Shown here piece after piece: positions 22,919 through 31,181 of a DNA stretch of 64,000 nucleotides. The stretch lies in assembly GCF_041052385.1 (NCBI RefSeq), contig NZ_CP163439.1, forward strand, positions 4,949,001-5,013,000, given 5' to 3'. Numbering within the stretch: position 1 is the stretch's first letter; every line of letters starts with the position of its first letter. The notes under the pieces were generated by a model that was not told where the DNA came from, did no database searches, and saw only the letters and a list, made by a program, of their open reading frames with translations. The DNA is from Streptomyces sp. R28 (GTDB lineage Bacteria; Actinomycetota; Actinomycetes; Streptomycetales; Streptomycetaceae). The position numbers and the translations under genes are program-made.

Positions 22919-23779
22919 TTGCCCAACGACTTCAATCAACAGGTCATCGACGAGTTCCGCGCCAACAAGGGCCGCGTCGGCGGCTACTTCGAGGGCGCCC
23001 GTCTGCTCCTCCTCACCACCACCGGCGCCCGCACCGGCCGCCCGCACACCGCCCCCGTCGGCTACCTCCCCGACGGCGGCGAGCGCGTCCTCGTCATCGC
23101 CTCGGCGGGCGGCTCCCCGAAGCACCCGGCCTGGTTCCACAACCTGGTCGCGAACCCCCAGGTCACCGTCGAGAGCGGCGCGTTCACCTACGAGGCCCGG
23201 GCGGTCGTGCTCGAGGGCGAGGAGCGCGACCGGAGCTTCGCGCGGGCCGTCGAGGCGGATCCGGGCTGGGCGGCGTACCAGGAGAAGACGGAGCGGGTGA
23301 TCCCCGTGGTCGCCCTGTACGAGATCGCCCAGGGCGGCCCCCCGAACATCAACGCGTCCTCCATGGGGGAGGCCATCAAGGTCGTCCATGACGCCTTCCG
23401 GCGCGAACTCGCCCTGATCCGCGCGGAGATGAGCAAGAGCGGCGAGGCGGGCGGCAGGGGCGGCTCCACCCTCGGCGCCCAGCTCCGCGTCAACTGCCTC
23501 ACCTTCTGCGCCGGCCTCCACAACCACCACACCGGCGAGGACATGGCCATGTTCCCGCTCCTGGCCGACCGCCACCCCGCGCTCTCCCCCGCCCTGGCCC
23601 GCCTCCGCGAGGAGCACGAGCGCATCGCCGCCCTCGTCGAGGACCTGCGTCACGCCGTGAGCGCCGAGCACCCGGACCCGGCCGCCGCTCGCACCGAGGT
23701 GGAGCGCCTCACGGCGGAGCTGGAGGCGCATCTGACGTATGAGGAGGAGCAGTTGATCCCGGCCCTGGACGCCGTGTAA
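22919..23779 (+). CDS. F420-dependent nitroreductase (Ddn)-type domain fused to a hemerythrin domain
   Basis: A 286-residue protein. Residues 1-140 are a deazaflavin (F420)-dependent oxidoreductase of the Ddn family (LLLTTTGARTGRPHTAPVGYL, split at ARTGRPH; ASAGGSPKHPAWFHNLVANP; YEARAVVLEGEERD). Residues ~155-286 are a hemerythrin-like four-helix bundle with iron ligands in VVHDAFRRELA, GLHNHHTGEDMAMFPLL, REEHERIAALVEDLRH and HLTYEEEQLIPAL. The start is not an ATG: TTG 22919 opens LPNDFNQQVIDEF, which matches single-domain relatives. The sequence just upstream is unusually A/G-rich (repeated AGAGA). An F420 oxidoreductase joined to a di-iron O2/NO-sensing domain suggests a redox role. Confidence 0.88.
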   Translation: MPNDFNQQVIDEFRANKGRVGGYFEGARLLLLTTTGARTGRPHTAPVGYLPDGGERVLVIASAGGSPKHPAWFHNLVANPQVTVESGAFTYEARAVVLEGEERDRSFARAVEADPGWAAYQEKTERVIPVVALYEIAQGGPPNINASSMGEAIKVVHDAFRRELALIRAEMSKSGEAGGRGGSTLGAQLRVNCLTFCAGLHNHHTGEDMAMFPLLADRHPALSPALARLREEHERIAALVEDLRHAVSAEHPDPAAARTEVERLTAELEAHLTYEEEQLIPALDAV

Positions 23780-23794
23780 CAGCCGACGGTGACC

Positions 23795-23846
23795 CACGGG
23801 AGGCCGTCGCCCGCACCGACCACTAGAACGGCAACGGCCTCCCGTG
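23795..23846. terminator. Bidirectional hairpin between convergent genes
   Basis: A perfect 13-bp inverted repeat CACGGGAGGCCGT (23795-23807) / ACGGCCTCCCGTG (23834-23846), starting 15 bp past the nitroreductase-hemerythrin stop and overlapping the last codons of helD. Confidence 0.6.
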
Positions 23847-25856
23847 CACCACCTCCAGCCCCGCCACCGCCCGTGTCACCACCACATACAGCCGCTGCAA
23901 CCCCCGCTCCTCCGCCTCCACGATCGCGGCCGGTTCCACGGCGACGACATGGTCGTACTCCAGCCCCTTCACCACACTCGCCGGTACGACGGCCACCCGC
24001 GCCCCCAGTTCGTCCGCACCCCCCGCCTCGATCCCGGCGGCCGCCAGCGCTTCGCGCACCCGGGCCGCATCCGCGTCGGCGGCGACGACGCCCACGGACC
24101 CCTCCCGGCCCAGCGCGTCCCGTACGGCGCCCACGACGGCACCCATCAGCTCGCCCCCCACCGCCTGCCGGAACCGCAACTCCCCGTCCCCTCGCAGCGA
24201 CCGCGCCGGCGGCACGTCCACATCCACCCGCTCCAGCAGCCGGTTGGCCAGCGCCAGCACCGCCCCCGGCACCCGGAACCCCGTCGTGAGCGGTACGACC
24301 ACCGCGTCCGGCTTTCCCAGATGCCGCAGCACCGTCTCCCACGACCGCGCGGCCCAGGGCGTCGTCCCCTGCGCCAGGTCCCCGAGCACGGTCAGCGAAC
24401 CGAAGGCCGCCCGGCGCGCGATCGCCCGGCACTCCATCGGCGACAGGTCCTGCGCCTCGTCGACGACGAGATGGCCGTAGCCCTGCGGATGCTCGATGAG
24501 CCCCGCCACCTCGTCGAGCAGCACGAGATCGGCCGCCGACCAGCGCGCCGACTTCCACGACCGCGGCGGCTTCGCCCACAGCAGCGCCTTCTGCTCCTCG
24601 GCGTCCAGCAGCCCGTCGGCGGCGGCCGCCAACACCGCCGGATCACCGAGCAGTTCGGCGACCACTTCCTCCGGCCTCACCCGCGGCCACACGGCCTCGA
24701 CGTACGCCTTGACCGCACGCGAGCGCGACACCTTCTGCACCCACGCGTTGCTCCGCACCCCGCTGCGCCGCTCGGCCTGATCACGGATGCACCGCACCAC
24801 CCGAGTCCGCACCCGCTCCCGCCCGACGCCGTACGGCGGCTCTTCCTCCCGCACCCCCGCCACGATCCGCACGAGCTCGCCCGCCGAGACCCGCCACCGG
24901 TACGAACCCTCGGCCAGGACAAGGGTGTTGATCCCTTCGGTGCTCACCCGCGAGTACAGCGCCCGCCGCAGCACCCGCGCCATCCGGGCGTCGTGCTTCA
25001 CGACGTCCGCCCGCCCGTCGTCGGCCCCGGTGACCGGATGCCGGGCGATCTCGTCCCGCAGCGTGGACTGGCGCACGCCGGTCTCGCCGAGGGCGGGCAG
25101 CACCTCGGAGATGTACGACAGGAAGGTCCGGTTGGGCCCGAGGATCAGCAGTCCGCCGCGCCGGATGCGCTGTGGGTGGGTGTAGAGCAGATACGCGGCG
25201 CGGTGCAGGCCGACGGCGGTCTTGCCGGTGCCGGGAGCGCCCTGCACACACACCGACAGGGCGAGATCGCCTCGTACGAGGTCGTCCTGCTCGGGCTGGA
25301 TGGTGGCCGCGATGTCCCGCATGGGCCCGACGCGGGGCCGCTCGATCTCCCGGGCGACGATGTCGCTGGCCCGGGACTCGCCCCGGTCGAGGTGCTCGTC
25401 CTCCAGCCCGGTCAGGTCGGCGCAGTCCCCGCGGCTCCCCGGGGCCCAGCCGAACCGCCGCCGTACGGCGACGCCCTGCGGGTCGCGGGCGGAGGCCTGG
25501 TAGAAGGCGCGGGAGACGGGAGCCCGCCAGTCGACGACGAGGGGTGGCGCGGCGGGGTGCTCGGTGATCCGCAGGCGCCCGACGCGGTAGCTCTGCCCGG
25601 CGTGTTCACCACCCTCACCGAAGTCCAGCCGCCCGAAGAACAGGGGCCCTTCGGGCAGCTCGCTCAGTTCCTTGGCCTGGCTGCGCAGCTGATATCCGAG
25701 GACCTCGGCGTCGGCACCGGAGGCGGAGACGTCCTCGCCGACGACGACCTGTTCCTGGGCGCCGGCGACCATGGCGGCGAGGGCGGTGCGGCAGCGGTCG
25801 TGGTGGGCTCGTTCGTCGGCGAGGGCTTGCCGCAGGGCAGGTTCGGTTGACGTCAT
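23823..25856 (-). CDS. helD: HelD-like UvrD/Rep-superfamily helicase
   Basis: A 677-residue protein. The N-terminus is a helical arm (ALRQALADERAHHDRCRTAL); then YRVGRLRITEH and PLVVDWRAPVSRAFYQASA mark the HelD family. Helicase motifs: Walker A GAPGTGKTAVGLHRAAYLLY (split at GKTAV), LILGPNRTFLSYISEVLPAL, HLVVDEAQDLSPMECRAIAR (motif II DEAQD), TVLGDLAQGTTPWA (motif III), PLTTGFRVP, and LEYDHVVAVEPA. It is shorter at the end than many HelD proteins. HelD frees stalled RNA polymerase, and some actinobacterial members give rifampicin tolerance. The ATG at 25856 is preferred over an upstream one. A TetR gene lies directly upstream on the same strand. Confidence 0.9.
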   Translation of the reverse strand: MTSTEPALRQALADERAHHDRCRTALAAMVAGAQEQVVVGEDVSASGADAEVLGYQLRSQAKELSELPEGPLFFGRLDFGEGGEHAGQSYRVGRLRITEHPAAPPLVVDWRAPVSRAFYQASARDPQGVAVRRRFGWAPGSRGDCADLTGLEDEHLDRGESRASDIVAREIERPRVGPMRDIAATIQPEQDDLVRGDLALSVCVQGAPGTGKTAVGLHRAAYLLYTHPQRIRRGGLLILGPNRTFLSYISEVLPALGETGVRQSTLRDEIARHPVTGADDGRADVVKHDARMARVLRRALYSRVSTEGINTLVLAEGSYRWRVSAGELVRIVAGVREEEPPYGVGRERVRTRVVRCIRDQAERRSGVRSNAWVQKVSRSRAVKAYVEAVWPRVRPEEVVAELLGDPAVLAAAADGLLDAEEQKALLWAKPPRSWKSARWSAADLVLLDEVAGLIEHPQGYGHLVVDEAQDLSPMECRAIARRAAFGSLTVLGDLAQGTTPWAARSWETVLRHLGKPDAVVVPLTTGFRVPGAVLALANRLLERVDVDVPPARSLRGDGELRFRQAVGGELMGAVVGAVRDALGREGSVGVVAADADAARVREALAAAGIEAGGADELGARVAVVPASVVKGLEYDHVVAVEPAAIVEAEERGLQRLYVVVTRAVAGLEVVHGRPLPF

Positions 25857-25870
25857 TCGAGCAAGCGTAC

Positions 25871-25904
25871 CCATATAACGTTACCGAGTTAAGTTTTTTA
25901 CCGA
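25871..25904 (-). promoter_or_regulatory. AT-rich promoter with duplicated TCGGTAA motif upstream of helD
   Basis: On the minus strand TCGGTAA occurs twice, 17 bp apart (25898-25904 and 25881-25887), the second next to TTATAT (25873-25878), a candidate -10. It is the most AT-rich stretch nearby and a plausible TetR-type operator overlapping the promoter. Confidence 0.5.
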
Positions 25905-25926
25905 ATCTCATCCGCTGGGGTGGCAC

Positions 25927-26553
25927 TCACCGGGACAGGTAGGGCAACCCCTTCGCCAGCAGGTCGAACGCCCGCTCGGCAGCGGCCACGGCATCGGCCC
26001 GGACGTCCTCCACCCGCTCCCCGCCCGCGATCCGACGCCAGTTCTCCAGCGCGAGGATCCGGCGCACGGCGGCGATCTGCCCGGCGGCCAGCCGTGCGTC
26101 CAGGTCCCCGCCGAGCGCCTCGGCGAGCGCCGCCTCCGAACGCTCCAGGTAGGCGTACATACGCGCGGCCAGCGAGGGAGTCCCATACAGCAGCGAGTGG
26201 TAGCGGAGCACCTCGGGATGATCGTTCAGCCCGGTGACAGGATCACACCGCTCCAGCCCGTCGAGGAAGTGCCGCCGCAGCGCACGAAGAGGCGAGCCCT
26301 GCGCGCCGGCCACGATCCGGGCGGCCTCCTGCTCGTGATCGGCGATCCGGTACAGGACGAGGTCCTCCTTCGCCGGGAAGTACCGGAAAAGGGTGGGCTT
26401 GGAGATCTCGGCCGCGGCGGCGACCTCGGCGACGGACACGGCGTCGAAGCCCTTCTCCAGGAAGAGGCGGACGGCGGTGTCCGACACGGTCTCGTACATC
26501 CGCTGCTTCTTGCGTTCCCGGAGGCCGATCTCGGCGGGGTCCGTCTCGTTCAT
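25927..26553 (-). CDS. TetR-family transcriptional regulator
   Basis: A 208-residue protein. The N-terminal DNA-binding domain (residues 10-60) reads LRERKKQRMYETVSDTAVRLF, split by MYETVSD, then GFDAVSVAEVAAAAEISKPTLFRYFPAKEDLVL with the recognition helix SKPTLFRYF. The ligand-binding part is helical with no obvious family. It lies 70 bp upstream of helD on the same strand and may control it through the TCGGTAA repeats. Confidence 0.92.
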   Translation of the reverse strand: MNETDPAEIGLRERKKQRMYETVSDTAVRLFLEKGFDAVSVAEVAAAAEISKPTLFRYFPAKEDLVLYRIADHEQEAARIVAGAQGSPLRALRRHFLDGLERCDPVTGLNDHPEVLRYHSLLYGTPSLAARMYAYLERSEAALAEALGGDLDARLAAGQIAAVRRILALENWRRIAGGERVEDVRADAVAAAERAFDLLAKGLPYLSR

Positions 26554-26621
26554 GCGGTGAGCCTACGCACCACACCGACCCCCCGGCTCAGCCCGCACCG
26601 CCGCCGCGCCATGCGGGCCCG

Positions 26622-27590
26622 TCAGGAAACCTCCGGCCGCACCGGCGCCGTGCCGGGCATCTCGGTGGTGAAAGCGCGCGCGCTGTCCCAGAGCGTGTCG
26701 AACAACTCCCGGCGCCGGTCGATGATCTTCCGTGCCTCGTCGCCACCGTTCGAGGCCCAGCGGGTCAGCAAGGAGTCGTAGCCTTGGGGATCCAGGAGCT
26801 GGCCGCCACTCCCGTTGGGCTCGACCTTCTCGATCTTGTCGTAGATCCCCTCGTAGACGACGTCGTCGTTGATGAAGTAGAGCTTGAGCGAGGGCGACAT
26901 GTGCAGCACCCGGAACTCGACGGACAGTCTCCCCCTGTCGTTGCTCTCCATACGCCTTGCCTGGTCCTTCAGCCTTCTCTCATGGTTCTCGATCTGACCC
27001 ACCAGGCTCTCCCGGAAACGGGGGGCATCGTCGGCCTTGCCGTCCGCGCCCACCCGGCCGGGGACCTCGATCTCCTTGGTGAAGTCCGGGACGAGCACAC
27101 GCAGTTGGATGGTGCGGGCGACGCCCGGAGTCAGCTGCGGCAGTATGCGCTGCACCAAGGGGTCCGCGAACGTCTCGCCGGTGAATCCCAGTACCGACAG
27201 ACGCACCTCTCCCCCCTTTTCGAGAACCTCCTGGAACTGCGCCTCCAGCTTCGTGGGCAGGACTCCGCTCGGGCAGAGCACGTCGTTCAGGCGCTGCACC
27301 CCCGATTTGAGCTCCTCCACCACGGCCTGCAGTTCCGCCTCGGTCACACGCTGCGCGGAGTGCCCCGCGTTGAGGCGCTGCACCTCGGCGTAGAGCACGT
27401 ACCCCACCACTGTGAGCAGTGCCCCGCCCAGGTAGACCTTGTCCTGCAGCGCGTCCCCGACGGGTTTCACGAACTGGGCCACCAGTCCGACGACGAAGAC
27501 GCCGAACAGGAAGAGCCGCGTGACCGTGGACTCCGCGCGCTCCCATGCGGCGGCCAGCCTGCTGGCCCACGACGAGCTTGTGTCCGACAC
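26622..27590 (-). CDS. Two-helix membrane protein with a DevA-type C-terminal sensor domain
   Basis: A 322-residue protein. Two membrane helices (RLFLFGVFVVGLVAQFV and VYLGGALLTVVGYVLYA) are followed by a coiled segment (AELQAVVEELKSGVQRL). The cytoplasmic part has strand-rich motifs IQLRVLVPDF and VEFRVLHMSPSLKLYFINDD, then VYEGIYDKIEKVE and an end ELFDTLWDSARAF. The same order (RILLPSRD, VTFRALPFTPPVKLYLLNG, Y..Y, WFDALWETI) ends DevA and DevE 3-5 kb away. I infer a common, phospholipase-D-like but catalytically empty, sensing domain. GTG 27590 follows GGGGG. Function unknown. Confidence 0.75.
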   Translation of the reverse strand: MSDTSSSWASRLAAAWERAESTVTRLFLFGVFVVGLVAQFVKPVGDALQDKVYLGGALLTVVGYVLYAEVQRLNAGHSAQRVTEAELQAVVEELKSGVQRLNDVLCPSGVLPTKLEAQFQEVLEKGGEVRLSVLGFTGETFADPLVQRILPQLTPGVARTIQLRVLVPDFTKEIEVPGRVGADGKADDAPRFRESLVGQIENHERRLKDQARRMESNDRGRLSVEFRVLHMSPSLKLYFINDDVVYEGIYDKIEKVEPNGSGGQLLDPQGYDSLLTRWASNGGDEARKIIDRRRELFDTLWDSARAFTTEMPGTAPVRPEVS

Positions 27591-27819
27591 CAATTCCCCC
27601 TGTGGGCCCCCGATTTGAATGGAGCCCGCTCATGGTGCCCCGCCGGACGCACGGCCAGGAAGAGGACTGCGAGATCACCACGGAATCGGCCCCCGGCGCG
27701 TGCAGCGCGCGGTCCAGGCAGTCGGGGTGCGCGCCCTCCCGGACCAGCTCGGATCCTCGTCGTCGAGCGTCCTCGCGTGCGCGGGCTCGCCCTCCGGCAA
27801 ACGGAATTCCGTCCTACGG

Positions 27820-28920
27820 TCAGGACCCGGCCGTCGACCCGGACATGCTGTGCCACTTCCGCAGGGCTTCCACGATCTGTTCCAGGTCCGGCACCTCCAC
27901 GAGCCGCAGCGGCTCACGGGCACGGCCCAGGGCCCGGCTCACCCGCTCCGCCGCCGCCCGGAAGTGCCGCTCCTCGGCATCGCCCCGGAGATCGAGTGCC
28001 GCGCGCATGACGTCCGGGAACACGGACTGCGCGTACTCGAAGGCCAGGTAGGTATCGAGGTCCTGGTGCAATCCTGCGGTGAGCTCGGCGCAGCCGGCCC
28101 TCTCCATGGCCTGGGCCCACAATTCGACCATTCGGTCCTGTTGCGCCTTCCCGTACCCCGTCCGCACGAGGTGAGTGGCGAGATCGTGCAGGGGATCGCC
28201 GTATATCGCCAGCTCCCAGTCGATCACCGCGATCCGCCCGCGGCGCACCACGACATTGGCGCGGTGGACGTCGGTGTGCAGGAGCTTGAAGGGACGTGAG
28301 GTCAGGCCGTGATGGTTCGCCTTGAACGCCGTCATCGCGTCCTGCGGAATCCCCACGGCGTCGAAGAGGTCGCCGAACCGGTCACGGTTGGGGTGGTGCA
28401 CGCGCTGCTCGGTGAAGTCGACGAGCCAGCGCAGGAATCCGTCGCTGTCGCCGTCGTCCGGCCAGTCCGCGGGGGGCGGCGGAAGTTCCCCGACCGGCAC
28501 CTGGGCGGTCCTGACGAAGAACGCCGCGAACTCCCGCATCAGCTTCTCGTCGATCTCGCCGTCGGGATTGCGCTCACTGAGCGCCTTGCCCCTGCGGTAC
28601 CGGTGCAGGGAGCGGTCGCCGAGTTCCCCCAGTACGGCGAGACAGCGCGGCACCTCGCGCAGATGCCGGCAGACCACTTCCAGGACATCGGCCTCGCGCG
28701 GCCAGATGCGGGGGACGACCTCCACGGTTTTCAGCGGCACCCGGTACTTGAAGCGCGTATACGGCATCACACCGATGACCAGGGCCGGCAACAGCCCTAC
28801 CCGCAGCACGTAGTTGGTGTTGTGGTGCCCCTTGAGCACCTCGCCCCCACCTCGGAGTCGACGGGACTCCAAAAGGCGGTGCGCGAGCGACGAACGCGCT
28901 CCGTGTTGCAGAGGGGGCAC
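27820..28920 (-). CDS. Aminoglycoside-phosphotransferase (APH)-fold kinase-like protein
   Basis: A 366-residue protein. The catalytic loop LLHTDVHRANVVVRRGRIAV (HTDxHxxN) and the metal-binding VIDWELAIYGDPLHDLATHL (DWE and DP) are intact. The N-lobe GHHNTNYVLRVG resembles the glycine/nucleotide loop. Such enzymes phosphorylate small alcohols or antibiotics; the substrate is unknown. The start GTG 28920 was chosen because the region upstream is not protein-like; TAATCT is 8 bases before it, with no ribosome binding site. It lies downstream of devB on the same strand after a 282-bp gap in which I see no further gene. Confidence 0.8.
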   Translation of the reverse strand: MPPLQHGARSSLAHRLLESRRLRGGGEVLKGHHNTNYVLRVGLLPALVIGVMPYTRFKYRVPLKTVEVVPRIWPREADVLEVVCRHLREVPRCLAVLGELGDRSLHRYRRGKALSERNPDGEIDEKLMREFAAFFVRTAQVPVGELPPPPADWPDDGDSDGFLRWLVDFTEQRVHHPNRDRFGDLFDAVGIPQDAMTAFKANHHGLTSRPFKLLHTDVHRANVVVRRGRIAVIDWELAIYGDPLHDLATHLVRTGYGKAQQDRMVELWAQAMERAGCAELTAGLHQDLDTYLAFEYAQSVFPDVMRAALDLRGDAEERHFRAAAERVSRALGRAREPLRLVEVPDLEQIVEALRKWHSMSGSTAGS

Positions 28921-29202
28921 GGTGGCCGAGATTAGCGCTTCGCGCTGAAGACCATGCCAACAGGTGCATAACTTTCCGGCCCTTGTGTCACGTTGCACAA
29001 AGACATTCGCGCACGTCCGGGCGATGGCCGCCGGTTTGCCCCAACCTGTTCGGTCTCGACAACGGCACGAACGAGACAACCCGTTCGGCGCTATTCGGGA
29101 CGGGCGCGGATCGTCGTAGTCGTGGCGTCGCGTGGGCAGGAGAGAGTTCACCGGAAACGTTCCGTCGGCCGTTCGGGCGCGCGGCTCATCCCCGGCCACG
29201 CC

Positions 29203-29940
29203 TCACCCTCCCGACCTGACCGCCCCCAGCAAGGGCTCCAACGACCCCACGATGTCCGTCGCCCCGGCCTCCTTCAACTGCTTCACCTTGCGCTCGTTAC
29301 GGGCGTAGCCCAGGAACGGAACCCCGGCCTCGCGGGCCGCCTCGTAGTCCGTGGGGGTGTCCCCGATGAACAGGGCGGTGGGCGGCGCGGCCCCCATCGC
29401 GGTCAGTGCGCGGTTGAGATTGCGCGGATGGGGCTTGAGGTACTGGAGTTCCTCGCTGCGGCCATAGATGTGGGGACCGAAGCAGGCGAGCAGGTCGCGC
29501 GTGCCCAGGTACTCACGGACCACTTTCGGGGAGTTGTTGGTGACGATGGCCAGCCGGGACCCCACCGCCGTCAACGTGCGTATCAGCGGGTCGGCGTACG
29601 CGGTGGGCATCGCCGACCGTACGGCGAGCAGCTCCTCCTGGGTGAGACGTTCCTCCAGCTCCGTCACCAGGTCGCTGTCGGGGTGCCGCCGGTCGACGTC
29701 GCGCAGTACCTCATGGGGGTCCTCGGTCTGCCGCTCGCCCACTGGCAGCAGGCCGTGCAGTCCTCGCCCTTCGAGCCAGTCCAGCAGACCGGCCGCCACC
29801 TCCTGCGCCGGGTGCCCGGCGAACAGCCGGCAGATGGGCCCGTCGAAATCCCAGAGCACGACGCGGGCATGAGTGGTCAGCTCCCGCAGGCGCTGCGGCG
29901 ATGCCGCCACCAGTTCGGTCTGCTTCGTATCAGAGGTCAC
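29203..29940 (-). CDS. devB: HAD-family phosphatase of the devA operon
   Basis: A 245-residue haloacid-dehalogenase-like hydrolase. Motif I is VVLWDFDGPICRLFAG (DxD with phospho-acceptor Asp). Motif II is LAIVTNNSPK (Thr), the Lys of motif III is in LQYLKPHPRNLN, and motif IV is ALFIGDTPTDYEAA (GDTxxD). GTG 29940 shares one base with the TAG stop of devA (TAGTG), so translation is coupled. In S. coelicolor devB is described as co-transcribed with devA and encoding a phosphatase/hydrolase. The substrate is unknown. Confidence 0.9.
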   Translation of the reverse strand: MTSDTKQTELVAASPQRLRELTTHARVVLWDFDGPICRLFAGHPAQEVAAGLLDWLEGRGLHGLLPVGERQTEDPHEVLRDVDRRHPDSDLVTELEERLTQEELLAVRSAMPTAYADPLIRTLTAVGSRLAIVTNNSPKVVREYLGTRDLLACFGPHIYGRSEELQYLKPHPRNLNRALTAMGAAPPTALFIGDTPTDYEAAREAGVPFLGYARNERKVKQLKEAGATDIVGSLEPLLGAVRSGG

Positions 29941-30818
29941 TAGGAGAGTGTCAGGTCCGTCGTGATGGTTTCCCAGAGGGCGTCGAACCACTTCTGGGAT
30001 TCCTGCACGAATGCGGCGTCGCGCTCACCGGCCTGTCGCACGAAGGAGAAGAGCAGGGACCGCGAGCCGAGGGCGTCGTACATCTCCAGCGTCTGGCTCT
30101 CGTACTCCTCCTGGCGCTCGGTGAGGACGTAGTAGCCGATCAGCGCTTCGCCACCGTTGAGCAGATACAGCTTCACCGGCGGCGTGAACGGCAGCGCGCG
30201 GAAGGTGACATGGACGTCGACGCCGTGTGTGGAGCGGACCGCCAGCAGGTTGTGGCGCAGCACCTGGGCCTGGGCGTTGCGCATCTCCAGCCACCGCTTG
30301 TGGACCGGGTCGTCGTCCTCCCCCCGCCCGTCCACCAGAACCGGAAAGGCGAGGTGGATGTCCCGGGAGGGCAGCAGGATACGGACGTCGATCGACTCGG
30401 GGTGGATCGAGCCCTCGTGGATCTGGCGCAGAGGCTCGCCCAGGGCCAGCATCAGGGTCTCGGAGGTGTGGCATACGACGTCCACGCGCACGTGCGGGGC
30501 CGCGAAGGCCTCCGCCAGGCGGGGTGCCAGGCCGACCATCGTCGGCTGGGGGGCGTCGCTGGAGGGGGTGGGGGCGGCGGCGATCCGCGGCGGGCTGCCC
30601 CTGCTCACGTTGGTGAGCAGGCCGTCCTCCTGGAGCGCGCGCAGGGCCTGGCGTACGGTGCCGCGCTCGACGCCGAACTCCTCGGCCAACTCGGCCTGGG
30701 TGGGCAGGCGGTCGCCCGCCTTGAGGTCACCTACGCGGATGCGTTCCCGCAGGAGGTCGGCGATCTCCTGGGGCGAGAGTCTCCTGCTGCCGTTCACTAC
30801 CACGTTCTCCTGGGTCAC
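29940..30818 (-). CDS. devA: GntR-like developmental regulator DevA
   Basis: A 292-residue protein. The GntR winged helix is at residues 10-75 (LRERIRVGDLKAGDRLPTQAELAEEFGVERGTVRQALRALQEDGLL). The C-terminal ~190 residues are the DevA-type sensor domain (RILLPSRD; FRALPFTPPVKLYLLNGG; YYVLTERQEEYE; WFDALWETI). devA is needed for aerial development in S. coelicolor. The start is set at GTG 30818 rather than the ATG at 30845: it aligns residue for residue with DevE (VVVNG/VSVNG at 6-10) and has the same upstream TAGYGT element. devB follows with a one-base overlap; devE is its nearby paralogue. Confidence 0.88.
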   Translation of the reverse strand: MTQENVVVNGSRRLSPQEIADLLRERIRVGDLKAGDRLPTQAELAEEFGVERGTVRQALRALQEDGLLTNVSRGSPPRIAAAPTPSSDAPQPTMVGLAPRLAEAFAAPHVRVDVVCHTSETLMLALGEPLRQIHEGSIHPESIDVRILLPSRDIHLAFPVLVDGRGEDDDPVHKRWLEMRNAQAQVLRHNLLAVRSTHGVDVHVTFRALPFTPPVKLYLLNGGEALIGYYVLTERQEEYESQTLEMYDALGSRSLLFSFVRQAGERDAAFVQESQKWFDALWETITTDLTLS

Positions 30819-30940
30819 GACCAAAACGCTACAACTCTGATCCATCTAGAGGGAGTTGTTTGTGAGTTGTTTCAAAGTAGAGGCCAAGTGGGGACAACTT
30901 AATCAGAGTTGGCGCCAAGTTGGTTAAGTTGGCGGAAGTA
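30819..30940. promoter_or_regulatory. devA: devA control region with repeated AGTTG/CAACT motifs
   Basis: On the minus strand TAGCGT (30826-30831) is 7 bases from GTG 30818, giving a leaderless promoter for devA. Upstream, AGTTG or its complement occurs repeatedly (near 30833, 30853, 30865, 30896, 30907, 30917, 30927), including the inverted repeat CAACT-N7-AGTTG at 30895-30911. The divergent mini-protein gene starts at 30979. Confidence 0.6.
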
Positions 30941-30978
30941 ATCCTTCCATCCCCAGGAGCCCGAAGGGGGAAACACAG

Positions 30979-31167
30979 ATGCCCGTCCTCGCACTCCTCT
31001 CCGCCGTGTTCGTTGTCGGCGTCGAGCAGACCCTCCAGTGGAAGTACGGTGCCACCGGCGTCATCGGCCTGCTGCTGCTCACCATAGGCATCAAGGCCAA
31101 GAGCCCCACCGTCAGTTCGATCGGGGCCGTCGTCCTCGCGCTCCTGGTCTCGGGCCCCGCCCTGTGA
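30979..31167 (+). CDS. Small membrane protein of the dev locus, copy 1 (62 aa)
   Basis: GAAGGGGGA precedes ATG 30979. The 62-residue product has two hydrophobic helices: LALLSAVFVVGV and VIGLLLLTIGI, then a third hydrophobic end (IGAVVLALLVSG). Between them is EQTLQWKYGATG and then GIKAKSP. The second copy at 32273 shares EQ..QWKYG..G, IG.KAK and IGAV, and sits in the same position next to devE. It is transcribed divergently from devA, ending 14 bp before the devE stop. No family name is known to me; membrane partner or signal of DevA is inference. Confidence 0.82.
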   Translation: MPVLALLSAVFVVGVEQTLQWKYGATGVIGLLLLTIGIKAKSPTVSSIGAVVLALLVSGPAL

Positions 31168-31181
31168 GCTGTGGGAGACGA

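Noticed and set aside
25857..25926. Rifampicin-associated element upstream of helD
   Set aside because: The known GC-rich dyad of that element is not seen; the region has AT-rich TCGGTAA repeats instead.
30819..30845. ATG 30845 as the start of devA
   Set aside because: It would lie upstream of the promoter-like TAGCGT, has no ribosome binding site, and breaks the start alignment with DevE.
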